A program made the position numbers and the translations under genes. Positions 1 through 6,541 of a stretch of DNA of 8,394 nt are shown here, piece after piece; within the stretch, counting starts at the first letter, position 1, and each line of letters opens with the position of its first letter. The DNA comes from Spirochaetales bacterium (GTDB lineage: Bacteria > Spirochaetota > Spirochaetia > DSM-27196 > SLST01). The stretch lies in the NCBI GenBank assembly GCA_007130265.1, contig SLST01000335.1:1-8394 (forward strand). Direction: 5' to 3'. The notes beneath the pieces are model-generated. The model was not told where the DNA came from and made no database searches. It worked only from the letters and a program-made list of their open reading frames with translations.

Positions 1-929
1 ACCGACGATACCAGAACCAGCGCCTCGGGAACGACCGCGCGCACGCGCGCACTCACACTCTGCACCTGATCCTCGACGGTCAGCAGCTTGACCTGCGGAC
101 CGGCATCCATTGTTTCCCAGACCGGGATGCCGCTGCGGCGCATATCCTCGGCCTCCCGGATCACGGCGAGACTCTCGGGAAGCCAGTAGATGAGCGGCGG
201 GCGTGAGGTGAACATCGTGGAGAACATGAAGAGGTAGCTCTCGCGCATCGCCGTGCCCAGCGCCTCGAGGTCACGCCGGTCGAGCGCGGCGCGCGCTCGT
301 TCGTAGATTCCCTGCGACTCATCGCACCAGCTCTGGTAGACGGGTGAGGTGGCGGCCGTCGCCTTCATTCCCTCTCGCGAGGAGATTGGCTTTGCGGTGC
401 GCGTCAGCACGACGATCAGCAAGCGTAGCTGCGGCCAATGGTCGGCGGTGTAGAGCTGCTCAGCGTGGTCGGCTCCTCTCTCCCAGGCGGTGAACCCGCC
501 GTAGACCGACCGGCAGGCGCTGCCGGAGCCTCGACGCGCCTCCGCAGAGAGCTCGTTTCTCGACAACCGCGTCCCGTAGAAGGCGTCGAGCCCGATCGCC
601 AGGGCGGCGAAGCCGGAGGATGACGAGGCGAGGCCCGCCGCCGTGGGAAAGCTGTTGTCGCTCTCGACGGCGACTCTCAAGGTCGACCCTCCGAGCCTGC
701 GGAACCGGTCGATCATGGGCTCGAAGCGCTGCGGCGGGCATTCCTGCCCGTTGATGCGGAACGAGTCGCCGGCCGTTTGCTTCGCCGTGTCCGAGATTCG
801 GGTGACGGTGCGCAGCTCACTGAGGGTGATCGCGAGACTCGGTGTTGCCGGCAGGTTTATCCCGCTCGGCAGCTTCCCCCAGTATTTGACGAGCGCAAGG
901 CTTGCCGAGACGCTTGCTACGACGCTCAT
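1..929 (-). CDS. mvaD: Diphosphomevalonate decarboxylase, 3' end cut by window edge
   Basis: GHMP-superfamily enzyme that decarboxylates mevalonate 5-diphosphate to isopentenyl diphosphate using ATP, in the cytoplasm. About 309 residues are visible. The N-terminus carries ALVKYWGK (residues 12-19), the substrate-binding signature of the family. The ATP loop is at 96-106 (PTAAGLASSSS region). SGSACRS at 135-141 supplies the conserved Ser and Arg140, and MDAGPQVK at 274-281 holds the catalytic Asp275. The family is usually 310-340 residues, so only a short C-terminal tail should be missing. The ATG overlaps the mvaA stop in an ATGA arrangement and has GGTGAG five bases upstream, inside mvaA, which points to coupled translation. 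It is the last visible gene of the mevalonate operon. I see no lesion. Phosphomevalonate decarboxylase, a close relative, is a less likely alternative given the textbook motifs and operon. Confidence 0.95.
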   Translation of the reverse strand, partial: MSVVASVSASLALVKYWGKLPSGINLPATPSLAITLSELRTVTRISDTAKQTAGDSFRINGQECPPQRFEPMIDRFRRLGGSTLRVAVESDNSFPTAAGLASSSSGFAALAIGLDAFYGTRLSRNELSAEARRGSGSACRSVYGGFTAWERGADHAEQLYTADHWPQLRLLIVVLTRTAKPISSREGMKATAATSPVYQSWCDESQGIYERARAALDRRDLEALGTAMRESYLFMFSTMFTSRPPLIYWLPESLAVIREAEDMRRSGIPVWETMDAGPQVKLLTVEDQVQSVSARVRAVVPEALVLVSS

Positions 930-2263
930 AGCGGCTCACCCGCGTCATCGCCGTCGTGAGGTGCATCCGCGAGCGTGCCTGTGCGACCGCAGCCCTGCGA
1001 CCGCACCTCTGCGAGCGCGCGCTTCGCGCCGTCGGCGCCGTACTCGCCGCGCGCTCTCATCACGGCGGCCACGAGCCGTCGCTCCTCGCCGCGAGCGCCC
1101 GCGACCCATGCCACGCGCTCGGCGTGGAGCCCCATGTGTCCGCGCTGGATCCCCTCGGTCACGAGGGCGGTGAGCGCCGCGAGATTCTGGGCGAGCCCCA
1201 CGCAGACTGCGATGCCCGCGAGCGCGGCGGCGCCCGGGTTGCCGAGCAGTGCGAGCGAGGCGCGTGCGGTCGGGTGGATGCCCGTCGCACCGCCTACGGT
1301 GCCGAGCGGTACCGGCATCTCGAGCTCGCCGCGCAGCCGGCCGATGCTCTCCGACCGCTCCTCGAGGCGGTAGCGGGTCAGCGCGCGGTACGATCCGTCG
1401 CGCGAGGCGTACGCGTGGGCGGCCGCTTCGAGCGCGCGTGCGTCGTTGCCGGTGGCGAGTGCGAGCGCGGTCATGCCGTTCATGATCCCCTTGTTGTGCG
1501 TCACCGCCCGCGCCGGGTCTTCGGTGGCGATGTCGTTCGCAAGCACGATGCGTCGTGCCACCTCCGGGCCCGGGGTTCCCGCGCGTGCGAGGAGGGACGC
1601 CGGGACCGCAAAGCCCGCGCGCCAGACTCGCCTCGCGCCGGCATTCGAGAGAATCGCCATGACGATCCGTCCCTCGCTTATCGCTTCTACGTCGGCTCGC
1701 AGGCTCTCGACCACCGAGTTGACGAGGTTCGCGCCCATCGCGTCACGCGTGTCGATGTCCACCTCGAGCCGCAGCAGCCCGCTTTGAGGCAATCGGTCGA
1801 CACGAAGGCCTCGCCATCCGCCGCCGCGCTTCTCCATCGTGGCGAGCAGAGGCGCCGCTGTGAGGCGCAGCTTCTCTTCGACGGCAGCAATCCGACGATC
1901 GGCGTTCGGCGCTGCATGCTCCACGTAGATCTGGCCCGTGGTGACGGTCTCGCCGGCGGTCGTCTTGAACCCGCCACCGCGGGAGATGATCCGTGTGGCG
2001 TAGGTCGCCGCGGCGATGACTGAAGGCTCTTCGGTGGCGAGCGGAACGTCGAACGGTTCGCCGTCGATCACGAAGCCGGTCGCGATGCCGATGGGGAGTG
2101 CGAGATAGCCGATCGAAGACTCGACCATGACGTCGGCGAGCTCGATCATCTCTTCGTCCCGGCCGAAGGCCACCTCATCCACGTTCGGGTTGGTGCTCGC
2201 TACCATCCGTCTGCGTTCGGCGATCGTCGACTTCCGGAAGCCTCCCGGCAAACGATCACGCAT
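926..2263 (-). CDS. mvaA: Class II hydroxymethylglutaryl-CoA reductase
   Basis: Reduces HMG-CoA to mevalonate with NAD(P)H, the committed step of the mevalonate pathway; soluble. With the start chosen here it is 445 residues, normal for the soluble class II form without membrane anchor. The catalytic set known from Pseudomonas mevalonii is all present: Glu79 in EEPSVIAA, Lys258 in HNKGIMNG, Asp274 in ATGND, and His376 in QRGHMGLHAE. RDAMGANLVN at 173-182 and PLGTVGGATGIHP are further family signatures. An in-frame ATG 45 bases upstream exists, but its extra 15 residues are low-complexity RPAT-type repeats encoded by the end of fni. The internal Met begins MRDRLPGGFRK, which lines up with the usual N-terminus, and it overlaps the fni stop by only 8 bases (ATGCGTGA). 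No strong Shine-Dalgarno is seen, so translational coupling is likely. The last 25 residues or so look like a nonconserved tail. Confidence 0.96.
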   Translation of the reverse strand: MRDRLPGGFRKSTIAERRRMVASTNPNVDEVAFGRDEEMIELADVMVESSIGYLALPIGIATGFVIDGEPFDVPLATEEPSVIAAATYATRIISRGGGFKTTAGETVTTGQIYVEHAAPNADRRIAAVEEKLRLTAAPLLATMEKRGGGWRGLRVDRLPQSGLLRLEVDIDTRDAMGANLVNSVVESLRADVEAISEGRIVMAILSNAGARRVWRAGFAVPASLLARAGTPGPEVARRIVLANDIATEDPARAVTHNKGIMNGMTALALATGNDARALEAAAHAYASRDGSYRALTRYRLEERSESIGRLRGELEMPVPLGTVGGATGIHPTARASLALLGNPGAAALAGIAVCVGLAQNLAALTALVTEGIQRGHMGLHAERVAWVAGARGEERRLVAAVMRARGEYGADGAKRALAEVRSQGCGRTGTLADAPHDGDDAGEPL

Positions 2264-3374
2264 CGCCGGCCGCCAGGTCGCCGGCCGCGAGGTCGCCGGC
2301 CGCGGCATCGGCTTCGCGCAACGTAGCGGTCATCTGCGCAAACCGCTCAGATCTGATCATCGGGGCGCGTCGCAGGGCGGCGATCGTCGACGCCCCGGTG
2401 AGCACCATCACCGACCGCAAGACTGCTCGTATGCGTTCGGCGAGTGCAAGGCCACCCTCGTAGCCGTCGGAGACGACCGCGCGTGCGAAAGGCAGGGCGA
2501 GGCCCGCAGCTTCCGCGCCAAGAGCGATTGCCTTTGCGACATCCATCCCCGACCTGATGCCGCCGGAGGCGAGGATGCGTCCCGGCAGCGAGCGAGTCGC
2601 GGCGACGGCGACGGCGGTCGGTATGCCCCAGTCGGCAAACTCAGCGGCGACCGCCCGATCGGCGTCGTCCATGCGGTGTCGTTCCACGGTGATCCAGTTG
2701 GTTCCGCCGCTCCCGGCGACGTCGACGTAGCGGACCCCTCGGTCGACGAGTGCCGTCGCCTCGCGCGGCCCGATACCGAACCCCGTCTCCTTGACGATGA
2801 CCGGAACGGGAGACTGGTCGCACAGCCTCGCGATACCGTCGAGCACCCCGCGAAAGACGCGGTCGCCTTCCGGCTGAACGATCTCCTGCCCCGGGTTGAG
2901 ATGGACGGCGACTGCATCGACTTCGAGCCGTTTGATGAGTTCGAGCAGCGGGCCATGCACCTGGTCAACGAGCTGGACCCCGCCTATGTTGGCGAAGACC
3001 GGGACTCGCGAGGCGATCCGCTTCAGCATGAAGTGATCTATGACCTCGGGCTTGCGGAAGAGGATCCGAATGGAGCCGGTCCCGACCGGAATGCCCGCGT
3101 CCTGCGCGATCTGGGCGAGCAGCCGGTTGACCCGGTAGCCTTCGGCCGATCCCCCGGTCATGGAGGAGATGAAGACCGGCATCGAGACGGCCGTGTCAAG
3201 AAACGACGTCCGCAAATCGACGTCGGCCTCGTTCACCTCAGGAAGCGCACGGTGTACGAATCGCAGGTCGTCGAGGAGCGTGGAGCCACCTTCCACCTCG
3301 TAGTGCTCGGCGTCTGAGCAGATATCGAGGTGCTGTGCCTTGCGCTCGGTTATTGCGTCGTTGTTGCGGCCCAT
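2256..3374 (-). CDS. fni: Type 2 isopentenyl-diphosphate delta-isomerase (FMN-dependent)
   Basis: Interconverts isopentenyl and dimethylallyl diphosphate, using reduced FMN; soluble TIM-barrel enzyme unrelated to type 1 Idi. The 372 residues show the family pattern in order: TERKAQHLDI at 9-18, ISSMTGG at 69-75 (FMN binding), GSIRILFRKPEV at 100-111, HLNPGQEIVQPEGD at 158-171 with the conserved Gln163 and Glu164 that bind substrate and metal, VKETGFGI at 194-201 with Lys195, AGSGGTNW at 220-227, and ASGGIRSGMD at 269-278 (flavin phosphate site). It is slightly longer than the usual 330-350 residues because of an Ala-Gly-Asp repeat tail encoded by a 15-bp tandem repeat. The ATG lies 25 bases inside the 3' end of mvaS and no strong Shine-Dalgarno is visible, consistent with translational coupling. 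Its place inside a mevalonate operon is typical. Confidence 0.96.
   Translation of the reverse strand: MGRNNDAITERKAQHLDICSDAEHYEVEGGSTLLDDLRFVHRALPEVNEADVDLRTSFLDTAVSMPVFISSMTGGSAEGYRVNRLLAQIAQDAGIPVGTGSIRILFRKPEVIDHFMLKRIASRVPVFANIGGVQLVDQVHGPLLELIKRLEVDAVAVHLNPGQEIVQPEGDRVFRGVLDGIARLCDQSPVPVIVKETGFGIGPREATALVDRGVRYVDVAGSGGTNWITVERHRMDDADRAVAAEFADWGIPTAVAVAATRSLPGRILASGGIRSGMDVAKAIALGAEAAGLALPFARAVVSDGYEGGLALAERIRAVLRSVMVLTGASTIAALRRAPMIRSERFAQMTATLREADAAAGDLAAGDLAAGDA
2264..2308. repeat. 15-bp tandem repeat, three copies, at the fni/mvaA junction
   Basis: Three adjacent 15-base units lie at 2264-2278, 2279-2293 and 2294-2308, each beginning CGCCGGCCGC on the plus strand. The first two differ at one base; the third diverges in its last few bases. 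Read in the fni frame they encode AAGDL-AAGDL-AAGDA at the isomerase C-terminus; in the mvaA frame they would encode an RPAT-like repeat. The unit is a multiple of three, so gain or loss of a copy would keep fni in frame. The outermost unit ends in an ATG that mimics an upstream start for mvaA. Confidence 0.85.
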
Positions 3375-4666
3375 GACGCGGGTTCAGCTGCCGGGACGTT
3401 CTCGAAACCGTACTCACGGTATCCGTCCTCACGAATGGACGAAAGGTAGAATTGGCCGGACGGTACATCGGTGCCGGAGAGGATCTCCTGCAACCGTTCA
3501 GCCCCATGAGGAGCACGCAGCCAGGTCTCGTACTCGTCGTAGGTCGCGTCTCGCTCATCCCTGAAGACGGCGTTGAGGTCCCAGCTCTCGATCACCTCCG
3601 GCGCGCCCGGGGCCACCGTGGCCGACAGTATCAGCATGGTGTTCCCTGAGCCGTAGGAGACCATCAGCATCGATTTGCCGACGAGATCCCTGCCGAACTT
3701 CTGGTAGCGCTCGCGCAGGAGAAAGGCGAGTGCGAAGAAGATGCTTGCGGTGTAGAGGTTGCCGACCTTCGTGTTCGGCTCGAGCGATTGCTCGAACCCC
3801 CGTTCGTTGACGAATGCGTTGAGCTCGTCGCCGTGCATCCCGGTGTGGTTCGAGACGAGCCGGTGGAGCGCGCTGAGCGCCATCATCTTGAATGGAACAT
3901 GAAAGACGAACATGTCGGTCTCGTGGAGGACCTCCTGCGGAGCACGGCCGCGTCTGCGGCAGTAATCCTCGAATGCAACGTCAAGCGCCTCGTTGTAGCA
4001 CTGCATGGAGTAGGCGCCCTTCACCTTGGCCGTCGTCGATCCGATGGGACGGAAGAAGTCGTCGACATCACGGGAGCAGAGTCCTTGAGTCTGGAGATCG
4101 ATCTCCAGCAGTTGCGGATCCTTTTCGATGAGCAAGCTCACGGCGCCGGCGCCCTGGGTGATCTCCGCGGTCGACGGTGCGTCGTAGCGGGCGATGTCGG
4201 AGCTGACCACGAGGCCGCTCTCGTCGTGCGGGCTCTGGGCGAGCATCGCAGCGATGCTCAGCATCGCGATCGTTCCCCCGGCGCATGCATGCTGTGACTG
4301 GAAGGTCATGAGGGTTTCGGGGACTTCCACTCCCGCGTTCTGCAGCATTCCCTCGAGGTAAGCCGCGAGCGGCTTGGACTGATCAACCGTCGTTTCCGTT
4401 CCCGTTCCTATGTAGCGGAGCTTCCGCGTGCTCTCTCCATTGCGCTGGAGCAGCGAGTAAGAGGCCTGTGCCGCGAGCGTCACGCTGTCCTCCCACGGCG
4501 CAGGGAAACGGAACGCCTCCTGTCCGGTCTTCTCGATTGCCCGCCTCAAGCGCCGTTCGATTCCAGGGTCTTCGGTCGCACGGTACGAGAGCAGCGAATC
4601 GAGTCCGATACGCGGCGCCGGAACGTAGATCTCGAGGTCGCTCAGCCCAACTTTTTTCTCTTCCAT
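3350..4666 (-). CDS. mvaS: Hydroxymethylglutaryl-CoA synthase
   Basis: Condenses acetyl-CoA with acetoacetyl-CoA to HMG-CoA, the first dedicated step of the mevalonate pathway; a cytoplasmic thiolase-fold enzyme. The 438 residues contain the expected catalytic triad: Glu91 in GTGTETTVDQSK, Cys128 in QSQHACAGG (acetylated nucleophile) and His256 in FVFHVPFKMM. The C-terminal half has the YGSGNTMLILSATV segment near 338-351. At 438 residues it is somewhat longer than the compact 385-410 residue bacterial enzymes, the excess lying after the catalytic core. I chose the ATG at 4666 over a TTG at 4690 because GGAG lies four bases upstream and the protein then begins MEEKKVGLSDLEIYVP, close to the usual N-terminus. 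It is the first gene of the minus-strand operon and faces mnmA across a 116-base spacer. Confidence 0.95.
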   Translation of the reverse strand: MEEKKVGLSDLEIYVPAPRIGLDSLLSYRATEDPGIERRLRRAIEKTGQEAFRFPAPWEDSVTLAAQASYSLLQRNGESTRKLRYIGTGTETTVDQSKPLAAYLEGMLQNAGVEVPETLMTFQSQHACAGGTIAMLSIAAMLAQSPHDESGLVVSSDIARYDAPSTAEITQGAGAVSLLIEKDPQLLEIDLQTQGLCSRDVDDFFRPIGSTTAKVKGAYSMQCYNEALDVAFEDYCRRRGRAPQEVLHETDMFVFHVPFKMMALSALHRLVSNHTGMHGDELNAFVNERGFEQSLEPNTKVGNLYTASIFFALAFLLRERYQKFGRDLVGKSMLMVSYGSGNTMLILSATVAPGAPEVIESWDLNAVFRDERDATYDEYETWLRAPHGAERLQEILSGTDVPSGQFYLSSIREDGYREYGFENVPAAEPASWAATTTQ

Positions 4667-4670
4667 TTCA

Positions 4671-4674
4671 CTCC
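4671..4674 (-). promoter_or_regulatory. Ribosome binding site of mvaS
   Basis: GGAG on the minus strand, within GGGCGGAG, four bases before the ATG at 4666. It decides between this ATG and the TTG at 4690. Confidence 0.6.
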
Positions 4675-4704
4675 GCCCATACGTCAACAATGTAGAGTGC
4701 CTCT

Positions 4705-4733
4705 AATGTAACGGGGCCGCCATGTACCGGCAA
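4705..4733 (-). promoter_or_regulatory. Candidate promoter of the mevalonate operon
   Basis: On the minus strand, TTGCCG (4733-4728) is followed after 17 bases by TACATT (4710-4705). Each matches the sigma-70 consensus at four of six positions, so this is a moderate candidate. It would leave a leader of about 30 bases before the mvaS ATG, enough to hold the GGAG site. The element AATGTA (plus strand) of this -10 box is repeated at 4689-4694, 16 bases away. Confidence 0.35.
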
Positions 4734-4747
4734 ACAAAATCCCCAGC

Positions 4748-4776
4748 TGGACACGAGCATATCACGCCCGTAGATT
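4748..4776 (+). promoter_or_regulatory. Candidate promoter of mnmA and the two-component genes
   Basis: TGGACA at 4748-4753 (five of six matches to TTGACA), a 17-base spacer, then TAGATT at 4771-4776 (four of six matches to TATAAT). Transcription would start about seven bases further on, at or next to the mnmA ATG at 4783. It is the only promoter-like sequence I see that could serve mnmA, the response regulator and the kinase. Confidence 0.5.
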
Positions 4777-4782
4777 AACCGC

Positions 4783-5871
4783 ATGCGCTACGCACTGCTG
4801 CTCTCAGGAGGAGTCGACAGCTCCACCGCCCTCGCCGAGCTCGTGCGTGCCGGGCAGTCCGTTACCGCATTCTACCTCAAAGTGTGGCTTGAAGACGAGC
4901 TGGACCACTTGGGGTGTCCCTGGGAAGTTGACCTTTCCTGGGCGCGCGCAGTCTGCGAACGTTTCAACGTCGAGTTGCGGGTGGTTCCGCTGCAACTCGA
5001 GTACTACGAGCGCGTCGTGAACGACGCCCTTGCCCAGCTGCGCGCGGGGTGTACCCCGAGTCCGGATATTCTCTGCAACGAGAGGATCAAGTTCGGGGCG
5101 TTTCTCGACCGGCTCGGTGAGTTGGGGGATGGGTCGGACACGAAGATCGCGACCGGCCACTACGCACGGATCATCGATCGCGGCGATCACGTGGAACTCG
5201 CGCGATCACCCGATCCGGTCAAGGATCAGACCTACTTTCTGTCGCATCTGCGTCAGGAGCAGCTTCGCCGTATTGCGTTCCCGATCGGTGGATACCGCAA
5301 GGAAGAGGTGCGGCGCCGCGCGCACGAGCTCGATCTGCCGAACAAGGACCGACGTGACAGTCAGGGTATCTGCTTTCTCGGGAACATTCGTTACCCGCAG
5401 TTCGTGTCGCACTACCTGGGCGAACGCTCCGGGCCTATCGTCGACCTGGACGGCGGAGAGGTCCTCGGAGAGCATCGGGGCTACTGGTTCTACACCATTG
5501 GCCAGCGAACGGGACTCGGACTCGGTGGCGGACCGTGGTACGTGGTTCGCAAGGATGCCGAGCGCAACACGCTCTACGTCTCCCATGCCGCCACCGCAGA
5601 ACAGCGCGCCCGCCGTGAGCTCGTCGTGAGCGATCTCTCTTGGATCTGGCGGCCCCCGCGGCAGGGGCGCCTGGCAGTCAAGATACGCCATGGCCCCGCG
5701 CTGACCGACGCGTCGATCACGTGGGTCGACGATGATACGATTGTCGTCGAGATGGACCGGGCGGACCGCGGCGTGGCGCCCGGGCAGTACGTGGTCTTCT
5801 ACGATGGCGATGTGTGCCTCGGGTGCGGGATGATCCAACAGGAGGACGGCGGTGCGGGTCATAGTGGTTGA
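4783..5871 (+). CDS. mnmA: tRNA-specific 2-thiouridylase MnmA
   Basis: Inserts sulfur at C2 of the wobble uridine (U34) in tRNAs for Lys, Glu and Gln, activating the base with ATP and taking sulfur from a persulfide relay. The 362-residue protein has normal length. The PP-loop SGGVDSS is at 8-14, very near the N-terminus, which fixes the ATG at 4783. The two catalytic cysteines are present: Cys98 in PSPDILCNERIKF and Cys197 in DSQGICFLG. ATGHYARI (123-130) and KDQTYFLSHL (148-157) are tRNA and ATP-site signatures; the C-terminal beta-barrel domain ends with APGQYVVFYDG. The final CLGCG replaces the more common CLGGG. There is no Shine-Dalgarno upstream, and a promoter-like pair ends six bases before the ATG, so the mRNA may be leaderless. 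Its 3' end overlaps the next gene by 20 bases. mnmA next to the HMG-CoA synthase gene is also seen in Borrelia, as I recall. Confidence 0.97.
   Translation: MRYALLLSGGVDSSTALAELVRAGQSVTAFYLKVWLEDELDHLGCPWEVDLSWARAVCERFNVELRVVPLQLEYYERVVNDALAQLRAGCTPSPDILCNERIKFGAFLDRLGELGDGSDTKIATGHYARIIDRGDHVELARSPDPVKDQTYFLSHLRQEQLRRIAFPIGGYRKEEVRRRAHELDLPNKDRRDSQGICFLGNIRYPQFVSHYLGERSGPIVDLDGGEVLGEHRGYWFYTIGQRTGLGLGGGPWYVVRKDAERNTLYVSHAATAEQRARRELVVSDLSWIWRPPRQGRLAVKIRHGPALTDASITWVDDDTIVVEMDRADRGVAPGQYVVFYDGDVCLGCGMIQQEDGGAGHSG
5840..5845 (+). promoter_or_regulatory. Strong ribosome binding site of the response regulator
   Basis: A perfect AGGAGG inside the end of mnmA, six bases before a GTG at 5852. It supports the GTG start, since no ATG is available before the essential acidic residues of the receiver domain. 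Confidence 0.85.
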
Positions 5872-6541
5872 AGACGATCCCAAGATCGGCGGCTTCGTCG
5901 CTCGGGGACTCCGTGAGTCCGGGTTTGCCGTTGATCATGTCGAAGAGGCTGAAGAGGCTCTGCCCCGCCTGGCCGGCGGCACCTATGATGCGGCCGTGGT
6001 GGACGTGATGCTGCCCGGGATGGACGGGCTGTCGATGATCGCGGCGCTCCGCGAGCAGGGCGTGACGACGCCGATGCTCGTCCTGAGCGCGAAGCGATCG
6101 GTCGAGGATCGAGTACAGGGGTTTACCAGCGGCGGCGACGACTATCTGACGAAGCCGTTTTCTTTCTCCGAGCTCCTCGTCAGGGTGCAGGCGCTCATTC
6201 GCCGGTCGACGCAGGGCACGGCTCCCACCCGGCTCGCGGTGGCCGATCTGGAGGTCGACCTGCTCGCACGTGTCGTGCGCAGGGGCGGCACCGTCATCGA
6301 CCTGCAGCCCCGCGAGTTCTCGTTGCTCGAGTACCTGATGCGCAATGCCGACCGGGTGCTCTCCAAGACGATGATCATGGAACATGTGTGGGACTACGAT
6401 TTCGACCCGCAGACGAACGTCGTGGACGTACTCGTCTCCCGTCTGAGAAGCAAGATCGACAAGGACTTCTCCCAGAAGCTCATCCATACGGTGCGCGGAG
6501 TTGGCTATGTCCTCAGAACACCGAGTGTCGACAGAGGCTGA
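5852..6541 (+). CDS. OmpR-family response regulator, CusR/HprR-like
   Basis: DNA-binding transcription factor switched by phosphorylation from the adjacent kinase. It has 229 residues from a GTG start. The receiver domain (1 to about 115) has the acidic pair Asp8/Asp9, phosphoacceptor Asp51 in VVDVMLPGMDG, Ser79 at the switch position and Lys101 in LTKPFSF. A winged-helix domain follows (about 126-224), with LQPREFSLLEYL, VWDYDFDPQTN and the recognition helix region VDVLVSRLRSKID, ending TVRGVGYVL. The C-terminal part resembles E. coli CusR closely by memory (CusR has KIDNDFEPKLIQTVRGVGY where this has KIDKDFSQKLIHTVRGVGY), so similar DNA specificity is plausible. It overlaps mnmA by 20 bases and the kinase by 35. 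Family membership is certain; the CusR-like subgroup is likely, though metal control is not shown. A candidate target lies at 7976-7993. Confidence 0.94.
   Translation: MRVIVVEDDPKIGGFVARGLRESGFAVDHVEEAEEALPRLAGGTYDAAVVDVMLPGMDGLSMIAALREQGVTTPMLVLSAKRSVEDRVQGFTSGGDDYLTKPFSFSELLVRVQALIRRSTQGTAPTRLAVADLEVDLLARVVRRGGTVIDLQPREFSLLEYLMRNADRVLSKTMIMEHVWDYDFDPQTNVVDVLVSRLRSKIDKDFSQKLIHTVRGVGYVLRTPSVDRG
6497..6500 (+). promoter_or_regulatory. Ribosome binding site of the sensor kinase
   Basis: GGAG six bases before the ATG at 6507, inside the response regulator gene. It favours this ATG over the TTG at 6501, which would have no usable spacing. Confidence 0.65.

Noticed and set aside
956..2023. 355-codon plus-strand open frame opposite mvaA
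   Set aside because: Arg/Ala/His-rich composition, no family signature, and fully covered by the reductase.
2127..3317. Long open frame (396 codons) on the plus strand opposite fni and mvaA
   Set aside because: It is antisense to two enzymes with complete catalytic motifs. Its translation has no recognisable domain; long shadows are expected at this GC content.
5942..5959. GAAGAGGCT repeated twice in the response regulator gene
   Set aside because: It encodes EEAEEA in a receiver-domain helix; two short copies in coding sequence need no special explanation.
6501..6506. TTG two codons upstream as the kinase start
   Set aside because: It follows the GGAG with no spacing, while the ATG at 6507 has a six-base spacing.
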